Assembly (NCBI GenBank): GCA_024663395.1 | Contig: JANFAH010000123.1 | Location: 1 to 64,000, forward strand | Length of the DNA: 64,000 bases | Origin: Pisolithus tinctorius | Lineage: Eukaryota; Basidiomycota; Agaricomycetes; Boletales; Pisolithaceae | Direction: 5' to 3' | Part shown: positions 32,940 through 43,490 of the stretch, in pieces | How the letters are laid out: each line of letters starts with the position of its first letter | Position numbering within the stretch: position 1 is the stretch's first letter | Translations under genes and position numbers: made by a program | Notes under the pieces: generated by a model | Databases searched by the model: none | What the model was told of the DNA's origin: nothing | The model's input: the letters and a program-made list of their open reading frames with translations, nothing else

Positions 32940-34154
32940 ATGGAAGAATCATGCATCCCTTTAACACATGCCGACCTCATACAGTTCAAATGCAATCAAG
33001 TGTTGCGGAATGAGGAGAGGCATGCAGAAGAGGCAATCATTGTCAGTATGAGCCGCAGTTTCTTTATGATGTCAGAACTGCGAGCAGCTTCAAATCCAGT
33101 CAGCTACCATATAGCCCACAGGGATGATCATACACACCTTCTGAGATGGCTCAAAACCATGCATACAATGGCTTCAAAGATGACAGGAATGGTTGACTCA
33201 CAAACAGAGACTATCTTCAATGGTGCAACAAGTGTCAACAACAGCATTAGCAACCTCACCAGTGCACTCATGGAAAGTGACTGTGGAGACATGGCCCTAC
33301 TCAGTGTGCTGACTGGGGACATCAACATCCTGAACTCTGTACCTGTTGCTGAGCTGTTGGATGATCAGCAGCACACATACAACATCATTGATTTGCATTT
33401 ACAATGCCATCTGTCAGGGCACAACCCTCCACAATTGCGAATGGTCATTCCAGGTGAAGCCAGCATTGGGAAATCAAAGACAATTCAGACCATCACTGAC
33501 AACTTTTGCTCTCACAGAGTACAGCACTTACTGGTGAAAGCAGCCTACACTGGAATCGCAGCATCAATCATAGACAGACAAACGCTGCATTACATCGCAA
33601 TGATACCTCTTCATGGTGGGAAGCAGTCAGCAAAAACCAAGAAGGCTCTGGAAACATACTGGCAAAATAAAGAGTATCTTATTATAGATGAGATTTCCAT
33701 GGTGTCCTGTTCATTCTTCGCAACACTTTCCAACACCATCAGTCATGCCTGGACTGGTGAGGCCTCTACAACAGATGAGCCCTTTGGAGGGCTGAACATT
33801 ATCCTTGTTGATGACTTTCACCAATTCCCTCCAGTCACCAGCAAAGCATTGGCACCATTGTATTGGCCATCCAATGCAGAGAAGGATACCGACCTCGAAA
33901 TGCTAGGCTGCAAGCTATATGAACAGTTTGATGTCATCATGCACCTGAAAACTCAAGTCAGGGTCACTGATACTGAATGGATAGAACTCCTACAACACAT
34001 CTGTCATGGTAACTGCAAAGAGAAACACATCTCTATGCTTCATAGCCTGGTACTTACTAACAAGCAGTGTGCTCTGGTCGACTTCACACAGCTCCCCATG
34101 GAGCAATGCTCTTTTGGTGACACCACATCATGCAGTGCGCATAAAGTGGAATGA
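32940..34154 (+). pseudogene. Helitron Pif1-type helicase, N-terminal two thirds
   Basis: A 404-codon open frame. Walker A reads GEASIGKSKTI (GX4GKS kept), motif II is LIIDEISMV, and motif III is LVDDFHQFPPV, all typical of Pif1/RecD2 helicases fused to Rep in Helitrons. This helicase unwinds donor DNA during rolling-circle transfer. The frame is lost at 34,154 after CALVDFTQLP, and the rest follows in other frames. Confidence 0.85.
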
Positions 34155-34921
34155 AATGACAGCAAAGGTGCATACACACACACAGGGCACGACACTCTTT
34201 ACAAGTCCAGCTTTCGACACAATAGACAGCAGGGGTTTAACATTGGAGGAGCAATTTGCAGTTGCTGCGAAACTGAAAGGGTCCCAGGGTCGTAAGTGTC
34301 CAAGAGTGTGGTGGCCTTGCTGATGAGGTTGTCCTTGCTGTTGGCATGGAGGTTATGGTAACATTTAACATTTGGACCAGTTTGGACGTGGTGAATGGTG
34401 CCCACAGACACATTGAAGAAATTGTATTGGATGCAAGAGAGGAGACAATGAAACTTGGTACACACTGAGTCGACTTGCAATATCCTCCTTGCTATGTTTT
34501 GGTCTGCATGAGCCAAACGAAAGCTGAGGGGCTGGATGCTTACTGCAAGGTGTTCTTCCAATCGCACTGCTTTCGAGAACCTTTACAATTGTGACTGAAA
34601 ATGGCAAGAAAAAGACAGTGACAAGACAGCAATTACCTGTGACACCTGCATATGCATTCACAGATTATCGATCACAGGTTCAGACAATTGAATATTGTAT
34701 TGTCAACATTGGCATGCCACCATCTGGGGGTCTTACAACCATTCAATGCATACATGGCATTGTCACACAGCTGCAGCAGAGACACAATTTGACTGTTGTG
34801 TGACTTCGATGAAAGGTTATTCACTCAACATCCAAGCAAATATCTCTGGCTGGAGGATCAACAGCTGGCAACTCTTGATTGCAAGACATATGTGGACTGG
34901 GAAAAAGTGAAAGTGGCATAA
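34155..34921 (+). pseudogene. Helitron helicase C-terminal part
   Basis: Later motifs are in several frames: MEVMVTFNIWTSLDVVNGAH (34,350 on), then QLPVTPAYAFTDYRSQVQT (motif V-like). A piece matching LFTQHPSKYLWLED close to the stop at 34,919-34,921 is the usual Helitron C-terminal end. Frameshifts near 34,160, 34,590 and 34,790. Confidence 0.75.
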
Positions 34922-35124
34922 AATCTGGTACAACATCCATTAGAATTGAGAATCACATTCCAATAGAACATCGTCTCGTGTATCTCTTGTGTGTAAACAT
35001 TGTCAGGTACCTAGCATCATGTGTTAACCCCATGAGCTGAATCAGAGTTTGTTTTCAGGTGGATCATGGTTGACAAAAAATGTGTGATGAATTTCGGGGG
35101 GCAGTGACCTTGTAAACAAGGTGG
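34922..35124. other. Helitron 3' flank with small hairpin
   Basis: No gene. CCTTGTAAACAAGG at about 35,109-35,122 can fold into a 6 bp stem with a 2-base loop just before the palindrome boundary. Helitrons end in a short hairpin near CTRR, but no clear CTRR end follows, so the Helitron terminus stays open. Confidence 0.35.
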
Positions 35125-37231
35125 CCTATGAGGTCTTGACAGGTAGGGTATCCCCAACTGCTGGCAGGGAAAGTTTGTTCTCCAGCACCATGCCTGGGGA
35201 TTCTCCAGGCACCCTAGGAATTTCTTGTGGGATAGTGCTGGAGAAATTGATTTCTCCATGATTAATATATGTTTCCCCAAATATGTCAGAGTGACTGGGG
35301 TCCAGATGGGTCTTTCACCAGCTGAAATAGGGTGTCCATTGGACTTTCTCCATGCCAATAAGGACCCAAACAAGGGTTTCCCCAGCTGAAATAGGACCTC
35401 CATTGGAGTTTCTCCATGCTAAAAAGGACCCAAATGAGGGTTTCTCCAGCTGAAATAGGACCTCCATGGGACTTCCTCCATGCAAAAAAAGACCAGAATG
35501 AGAGATTCCCCAGCAAAAATAGGGCCTTAATGGGCCCTGCTCCATGCCAAAAAAGACCCAAATGGTGCTTTCTCCAGCTGAAATAGGGCCTCCATGGGAC
35601 TTTCCCATACCAAAAAGGACTCAGATGGTGCTTTCTCCAGCTGAAATAGGGTCTCCATTGGACTTTCTCCACACCAAATGGCACTTTCAGCAGCTGAAAT
35701 AGGGTCTCCATGGGACTTTCCCCATACCAAAAAGGACCCAAATGAGGCTGTTGCTGAATGGGTTGGGAGAATTTCCTAGCAGTTATGGGGTATCTCTGAC
35801 AAAGTGTGGAGAATGTTCAAGTGAGTTGGGAGATTCACCAAGCAGGTGTGGGGAATCTCCAAGCAAGCATGGGAAATCCCCAAGTGAGTTGGGAGATTCA
35901 CCAAGCAGGTGTGGGGAATCTCCAAGCAAGCATGGGAAATCCCCAAGTGGGTGTGGGGAATCTCCATGCAGGTGTGCAGGATCTCCAAGTAGGTTGGGAG
36001 CATCTCTAGCTTATCTTGTCAGAAAGTGGATTTTGTGTGAGAAAAACACAAAATACATGGAAAAACACAATTGTTTACACTAAGTGTCACTTCTCCACAG
36101 TTAGATGGAGATTCCCCATACCTGCATGGAGATTCTCCCAACCCCCTTGGGGATTGCCCACACTTGCATGGAGATTCCCCCCACCTACTTAGAGATTGTC
36201 CCATCCCACTTGGAGATTCCCCACACTTGCTTGGAGATTCTCCACACTTGCTTGGAGATTCTCCACACTTCCACACTTGCATGGTCATTCCCTGCACCTG
36301 CATGGAGCTTCTCCCAACCTACTTGGAGATTCTCCACACCTGCATGGAGATTCCCCACACTTGCTTGGAGATTCTCCCAACTCACTCAGAGGTTCTCCAC
36401 ACTTGCTTGGAGATTCCCTCCACCTGCTTGTAGATTCTCCCAACCCACTTGGAGATTCTCCACACTCACATGGAGGTTCCCCACACCTGCATGGAGATTC
36501 CCCACACCTGCTTGGAGAATCTCCCAACTCACTTGAACATTCTCCACACTTTGTCAGAGATTCCCCATAGCTGCTAGGAAATTCTCCCAACCCATTTGGT
36601 GACAGCCTTATTTGGGTCCTTTTTGATATGGGGAAAGTCCCATGGAGACCCTATTTCAGCTGCTGAAAGCACCATTTGGTGTGAAGAAAGTCCAATGGAG
36701 ACCCTATTTCAGCTGGAGAAAGCACCATCTGAGTCCTTTTTGGTATGGGGAAAGTCCCATGGAGGCCCTATTTCAGCTGGAGAAAGCACCATTTGGGTCT
36801 TTTTTTGGCACGGAGCAGGGCCCATTAAGGCCCTATTTTTGCTGGGGAATCTCTCATTCTGGTCTTTTTTTGCATGGAGGAAGTCCCATGGAGGTCCTAT
36901 TTCAGCTGGAGAAACCCTCATTTGGGTCCTTTTTAGCATGGAGAAACTCCAATGGAGGTCTTATTTCAGCTGGGGAAACCCTTGTTTTGGTCCTTATTGG
37001 CATGGAGAAAGTCCAATGGACACCCTATGTCAGCTGGTGAAAGGCCCATCTGGACCCCAGTCACTCTGACATATTTGGGGAAAACATATATTAATCATGG
37101 AGAAATCAATTTCTCCAGCACTATCCCACAAGAAATTCCTAGGGTGCCTGGAGAATCCCCATGCATGGTGCTGGAGAACAAACTTTCCCTGCCAGCAGTT
37201 GGGGATACCCTACCTGTCAAGACCTCATAGG
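35125..37231. repeat. 2.1 kb imperfect palindrome made of tandem repeats
   Basis: The left end CCTATGAGGTCTTGACAGG is mirrored at the right end (CCTGTCAAGACCTCATAGG, to 37,231), and similarity continues into the centre near 36,010-36,105. The outer 0.4 kb of repeats on each side are about 64 bp units (AAAGTCCCATGGAGGCCCTA, then TTTCAGCTGGAGAAAG), roughly seven copies. The inner arms are about 21 bp units (CACACTTGCTTGGAGATTC). No target duplication was seen. Long Trp/Phe/Ser-rich frames here only reflect the repeats. Confidence 0.8.
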
Positions 37232-37593
37232 TATATACATCTGTAGAAATATGTAGACCTAATAGGTCTTCAGAGGGGGTTGACTGAAGTGCCCTCCTGG
37301 AGAATTATTGTGCAAGTGCTTGGATGCAACATGTATTACTCACCAGGTAGCACATCATGCAGTATGATTGAAAGTTGGGTGTGATAACATGTATTATGTA
37401 ATATCAATATCAGAGGACATGAGTGCAATTAGCAAAGTAGAATGATCAGGAAAAATATGGTGTATGAACTAATTTGTGGTAGTATAATGGCAGGGACACC
37501 CAACATCAAAATACAATTTGAGCCATCATTGACTGGTGAAATGGATACATTTGCACCATTCTTTGCCATGGACCATCTGACTTAAGTCCAACT
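37232..37593. other. Intergenic, downstream of the NACHT-WD40 gene
   Basis: No coding frame or repeat partner. A 13 bp palindrome GACCTAATAGGTC is at about 37,256-37,268. Confidence 0.4.
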
Positions 37594-40500
37594 CTATGCA
37601 ACAGCCTCTGGGAATGACAGCTGTGGTCCACATTGAGTAAAATGGTCTCCTAAGTGTTGGGGGAATTGAAAGTAGTAGTTGTCCCTTTGGCCTTTGATCC
37701 AGCCATCGTCATGTAGGTTGACTGCTGCACCCATCATAGCCTTCTGTTGCATGAACCCATCAACAACTGGATTACTATTAAGCAGTGCATGTGAGGGGTC
37801 AAATGAAAAGCAAATGGGATATTCCTTGAGACCTGCACTTCTTGTTAAGTGAAATAAGAATAGATAGAAGGTGGAGGTACATACCATCTGCAGGAGGGAG
37901 TGGATGAAGTATGCTGGAGGGGTGGGATGCAACCAGTGTCAACATTTCATTCTCCCAGACCCTCACAGGCTTGTCTTCTGCACCTGAGACAATCCACTTC
38001 CCATCAGGGGAGAATGCAACTGATATGACTTCATCTGTATGGCCTTCAAGAGGGCTGCCAATCTGCACACCTCCCTCAACATCCCACACCCTCACAGTCT
38101 TATCCTCTGAGCCTGAGCCAATCCTGTTCCCATCAGGGGAGAATGCAACTGAATAGACTCCAGAAATATGGCCCTCAAGAGGGCTGCCAATCTGCACACC
38201 TCCCTCAACATCCCACACCCTCACAGTCTTGTCTGCTGAGCCTGAGACAATCCTGTTCCCATCAGGGGAGAATGCAACTGAATAGACTGCAGATGTATGG
38301 CCTTCAAGAGGGCTGCCAATCTGCACACCTCCCTCAACATTCCACACCCTCACAGTGTTGTCCCATGAGCCTGAGATAATCCTCTTCCCATCAGGGGAGA
38401 ATGCAACTGAAAAGACTACAGATGTATGTCCCTCAAGAGGGCTGCCAATCTGCACACCTCCCTCAACATCCCACACCCTCACAGTCTTATCCTCTGAACC
38501 TGAGACAATCCTCTTCCATCAGGGGAGAATGCAACTGAAAAGACTGCAGATGTATGGCCCTCAAGAGGGCTGCCAATCTGCATACCTCCCTCAACATCCC
38601 ATACCCTCACAGTGTTGTCCCATGAGCCTGAGACTATCTTCTTCCCATCAGGGGAGAATGCAATTGATCTTACCACATCAGCATGACCCTCAAGAGGGGT
38701 GCCAATCTGCACACCTCCCTCAACATCCCACACCCTCACAGTCTTGTCCCTTGAGCCTGAGACAATCCTCTTCCCATCAGGGGAGAATGCAACTGCAAGG
38801 ACTCCATCAGTATGGCCCTCAGGAGGGCTGCCAATCTGTACATCTCCCTCAACATCCCAGACCCTCACAGTGTTGTCCTCTGAGCCTGAGCCAATCCTCT
38901 TGCCATCAGGGGAGAATGCAACTGAAAAGACTACAGATGTATGTCCCTCAAGAGGGCTGCCAATCTGCACACCTCCCTCAACATCCCACACCCTCACAGT
39001 CTTGTCCCAAGAGCCTGAGACAATCCTGTTCCCATCAGGGGAGAATGCAACTGAATTGACCACAGATGTGTGGCCCTCAAGAGGGCTTCCAATCTGCACA
39101 CCTCCCTCAACAGCCCACACCCTCACAGTCATGTCAAAAGAGCCTGAGACAATCCTGTTCCCATCAGGGGAGAATGCAACTGAACTGACTGCAGAAGTAT
39201 GTCCCTCAAGAGGGCTGCCAATCTGCACACCTCCTTCAACATCCCAGACCCTCACAGTGTTGTCTGAGGAGCCTGAGACAATCCTGTTCCCATCAGGGGA
39301 GAATGCAATTGAATTGACTCCAAAAGTATGGCCCTCAAGAGGGCTGCCAATCTGCACACCTCCCTCAACATCCCACACCCTCACAGTCTTGTCCCAAGAG
39401 CTTGAGACAATCCTGTTCCCATCAGGGGAGAATGCAACTGAATAGACTCCAGAAATATGGCCCTCAAGAGGGCTGCCAATCTGCACACCTCCCTCAACAT
39501 CCCACACCCTCACAGTGTTGTCCCATGAGCCTGAGACAATCCTCTTCCCATCAGAGGAGAATGCAACTGAAAAGACTACAGATGTATGTCCCTCAAGAGG
39601 GCTGCCAATCTGCACACCTCCCTCAACATCCCACACCCTCACAGTGTTGTCCCTTGAGCCTGAGACAATCCTTTTCCCGTCAGGGGAGAATGCAACTGAA
39701 ATGACTCCAGATGCATGCCTTGCAGTAGCTGCTGTTCTACTGGCCACCCTTTCAAACCTCCTACAGCAACTCTAGCCAGCCTTGAGAACTTTGGCAAGAG
39801 CATCATTGATAGCAATGCATTGGAAGGAATAAATGGCAATGCAGACACATACAGGTGTGGAGTGCTGTGCACAATCATACTGCCAAAATTCCGAATCAAT
39901 TTGATTCCATCTTCTATCAGTGCCAATACATCCTTGAAGCCATCTTGTCTCTTCATTGTTGTCAGATGTCATCAGACACTGTACACAAGGTACTCACCCA
40001 TAGCCATGTTGCAACAGTACTGAGAATATCTACACCCTTTCCAACCATCCCCAGGAGACTTAATACCTCCAGCCAGAACAGAATCTTTTCACTTCCAACA
40101 ATAGCCCTCACCAACCCTGCAAGTTGCAAGTCAAATGGTGTCTTCCACAGATGCTGGCCCCAGAATCGACTGGAGTAGGAGAGATGGTGTGGAATCTTCT
40201 CCTTAATTCTCTTCAACAGATCAGACACTTCAGCATTGGCAAGGTAGGAGCTTTCCAATCCACAGATGTTGAATTGCAGGTTATCATGAAGAATCTGTAA
40301 TGAAGCAAAAGCTAGGTCTCTTGAATGTTGTGCATCAGAGGTTTCAATGGAGTAGACACCACTCCGCGAACGGTCCATCAGGAAGTCATAGAAAGATGCA
40401 TGAAGGGGCCGCACAGCAGAGACGCGGTCCACAATGCCACCCAGCACTGGAGACATGAACTCGAGGATGAGAATAACGTCATAGCGGTCCTGCTTGTTTG

Positions 40501-42331
40501 GGAATTTTTCACGCATCGAATTCAAGGCTGCCATGGGAAGAGGTTCTACTGTCATTACGACTTGCTGCATCACGGAGCGATATCGTTCCAGACGTTTCCC
40601 AGATTGGGGTATGCTCCCCTTCAGGATCGCAAAGTAAGTCGTGTCCAGGAGCGTTCTTCCCTCTTCCGACTCGAGAGCCATCAGATCGTCATAGCATTCT
40701 TTCCAAGTTTCCCCAGCTCTACCTGTCCTGATGAACTCACAAGCCAGACGAGCCCACTCGAACAGACCATCAGATTTTCTGATGACATTCTGGACCTCTG
40801 TTGCTCCAATGCTGGAAAGACAGTCCAGTTCCTTCGAAACATAAAGCCGGATATCGTGTTCCACCAACTCCCACCGGACGTCGTCCAATGAGGTTGCCTT
40901 CACATGTGGAACATCCCTCATAACACGTGCGATGTCCGGCAATGGTCTGGACGTCAAAAGGATCCGGAAATTCGCTGGCAGATGCGCAGCTTCTGACGAT
41001 TTCAGAAGGCCCAGGATATCCTTCCTCGATTTCTCCGGCCCACTTTCATCCAACGCATCGATTATCACGACCACATTCCCAACTATCTCTCCACTAATCT
41101 CGACAAGCGGCTCCAAGATGAATCGTTTCCACTGCTGCACCACATCGCATGTGGTCTTAAGAGCGAGGTTTATTTGACACCACATTCGACAATGCTCGTC
41201 GAAACGCCGGATCACGATCTGCCAGATCACGCGCGATAGTAGTCAGAACCTTTTCCTCCCGCCGTTCGGCCCGTCTGTCGCGAGCGAAGCAGAAACAGGC
41301 GCCGGGAGCTCCCACATCCTCCATCCATGATGCGATTGTATGGGCAATGGCAGACTTTCCTCTTCCGGCCTGCCCGTGGAGCCACAAGATACGAGGGGCG
41401 TTGACGTCACATGTGGTAATCCAGTCGGTGATATCCTTCAAAATTTCTGTTCTGGTACCGTCCAGGCATTTCTTGGTCGTATTCAGGCCCGCGCCAGCGG
41501 CGTAAGCCATGCCTTCGAGGTTCAGGTCTTCAAGAACGTGGTTCATGTTGATCTGGATGTCCCGTATCGCGCGATCCCGATATTGCTGCATCAGGTCACC
41601 CAGATTCTTGATGTGGCCACGGGCGACGGTCTGCGGGTCGGAAACAAGGCTGTCCCCGATTCTTATCACTGACGGGGTATCACATCAGCACCCTGAAGCG
41701 GTTCAGAGGACCATGATCATAGGACCTACAGATGTTCTTCTTTTTGCAATATTTTATGACAAACAGCGCTGCAGCACTCATCTCCTGTGAAATCTTCCGT
41801 AACGTCTCCTTCATATTATCCATATTCTCAATGGTATCCTTTTCCATAAGAAATTCGTAGAGATCCTTTACGGTATTGAGGAGGCCGAACACCTCGTTGT
41901 CCAGGTTTGCTTGGTTAATAAGCAACTAATGAGGACTATATGAGCGAGGGATCCATGAGAAGAATGAGGAAGTACTTGAGAAGCAGCGGTGAGAATCCCT
42001 AACGCAAACTGGATATAAGGGTGGACCTTTGCGCTTACATCAGTGTGTGCGGGCGACAGAAGCTTAACACGCCTACATTCGATAGAGTGGTAACGCAGGA
42101 GTTGAACAACTTGAGAGGCTGGAGAATCGCCTCGATATTTTGGATCTTCGTTACCGCGGTATCGGCCTGCCCGACAACACCCACAGCGGTTTGCAATACC
42201 TGGGGGGTGGGTTTCATGTCAACCATTGCCTGTTGTGCAACATTAACTTTGTTGCCGATTCTGGTGTCGGTTGTCTCTGTAGTAGAAGGCTCTGATCGTG
42301 TCTGGTTCGACCGATGGAAGAGGTATCCCAT
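37594..42331 (-). pseudogene. NACHT-WD40 NOD-like receptor, six exons, three frameshifts
   Basis: Minus strand from ATG 42,331 (an upstream exon is possible) to the stop at 37,594. Introns by GT...AG and frame: 42,027-42,076; 41,925-41,975; 41,669-41,729; 39,951-39,997; 37,833-37,884. The N-terminal helical domain (VQQAM..., LQPLKLFNSCVTTL, HPYIQFALGILTAASQ) leads to LEGMAYAAGAGLN. The NACHT P-loop is WLHGQAGRGKSAIAHTIA and Walker B is VVVIIDALDESG. Winged-helix/linker sequence and HSTPHLYVSALPFIP follow, then 14 WD40 repeats and a tail DGWIKGQRDNYYFQF. Such receptors mediate non-self recognition and cell death in fungi. Single-base shifts lie near 41,165, 39,718 and 38,516; the last is a lost C in a CCC run. 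It is therefore a recent pseudogene, or the shifts are sequence errors. Confidence 0.85.
37945..39740 (-). repeat. Array of 14 near-identical WD40 repeats (about 129 bp each)
   Basis: Every unit of about 43 residues follows one pattern (GHTSxVxSVAFSPDGxRIVSGS, xDxTVRVWDVEGG, VQIGSPLE). Changes concentrate at few positions: those after GH (TS, TF, IS, AS, AD, TD), after V (F, Y, N, S, I, L, R), and before D (R, W, S, F, E, A). A beta-propeller of two seven-blade units would fit 14 repeats. Confidence 0.85.
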
Positions 42332-43490
42332 CCTGGAGAACAGCTTTCGAGAGGTGTTCGCTGACGTTCCAGCGGTCGAGGGGGCGTCGGCAGAGGGGTG
42401 AGAAGCTCCTTGTGACTGGTTGGGCAGAGATCAACAAATACCATCGCGTGCAAGGTATAAAATGCGGACCGAGTTAGGTGCAGTCGAACTGGGTCTTTCG
42501 GAGCTAACCAAACGATGTTTCTTCAACTGCTTGCGAGCCATTGAGAAATCAGTATTTTGTGCAAGGTTTGTAGGTTGAGGGGTGTATATCAAGCAGTTTC
42601 AGATTCAGGTGTTGAAAGCGCCGACATGCTGTGGACACGTTGCAGGTGCCACTGCTAGACGCCTGGAGCACGGGCCAGAAACATACGCAGTCACGCTCTC
42701 TTTTATATGGAGTAAGAAAATTGATTCCTTCATGCTCGCGTTGAAGAGAACATCGACGCTAAGTCTACGAACGCTTTCGCTATGCAGTGTGAGCTGTAGT
42801 ATCTCGCAGAATCTGATCATCCAGTTCTGTAACTCGTGGACGAAGGCCCCAGTCATTGATCGAGTTCGGTTCAGCAGCAGAGATTCAAATGTAACTCAGG
42901 GTTGGCTTGTGCATTTCACACACAGCGAGTTTTCCACTATATAGTACCCTGTTATATGTAATACAATATGTCAATCTCACACTTAGAGTTTGTGATGGCA
43001 TACTGAAAAAATCCATACTTGAAGTTTAGATCCTTTTCTACACGTTTGCTCAGGTTTGAAGTCAGAGCGAACATCTAATCATTCTGTAAACAATAAGTAT
43101 GGATGAATAGCAGATGTTGTCCAAGATAGGAAGTTATGTCAACACGTGCAGTGCAGGGTGAAACTTTAAGTTTTGTCCTAATTTGCATAACTGACAATAC
43201 ACAAAGTGCTGCCAAAATTCCAGTAACAGATTTTACTTCAAGTCTAGAATTAGTGTTCCTACACATGCTTGCACTTGAAGTTTTGCCACTGTCTATACTA
43301 ATTGCCCGACAGTCACCTGTTCATCGCCCAATGATTGCCCTGTCATCGCAAAACAGTCGCCCAGCATGATCATCCTATAATTATCGTAGCTATTGTTACA
43401 TGGTCATCATATTTCCCTAAGTAGATCCTACAAATTTTTTTCCATGATGCCTTGACATTTGTCAGTCCTATCATTGCAAGAATTCAACAG
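42332..43490. other. Upstream region of the NACHT-WD40 gene
   Basis: No convincing gene. An open frame at 42,582-42,944 (plus) has no recognisable domain and a shadow on the other strand. The part from 42,950 to 43,490 is AT-rich, with repeated CAGTCGCCC/CATCGCCC words near 43,310-43,365. Nothing else was seen. Confidence 0.35.

Noticed and set aside
35109..35124. Hairpin as the true Helitron 3' terminus
   Set aside because: The stem is present but no CTRR end follows and the palindrome starts right after it, so the terminus cannot be fixed.
35286..37069. Long Trp/Phe/Ser-rich and His/Leu/Pro-rich open frames on both strands
   Set aside because: They only translate the 64 bp and 21 bp tandem repeats of the palindrome; several frames are open at once and none has a domain.
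38143..39704. Plus-strand frames with repeats such as PICTPPSTSHTLTVLS
   Set aside because: They are the opposite strand of the WD40 repeat array and stay open only because the repeats are multiples of three.
37945..39740. Regularly spaced repeats that could suggest a CRISPR array
   Set aside because: The 129 bp units are coding WD40 repeats without spacers, and the organism is a fungus.
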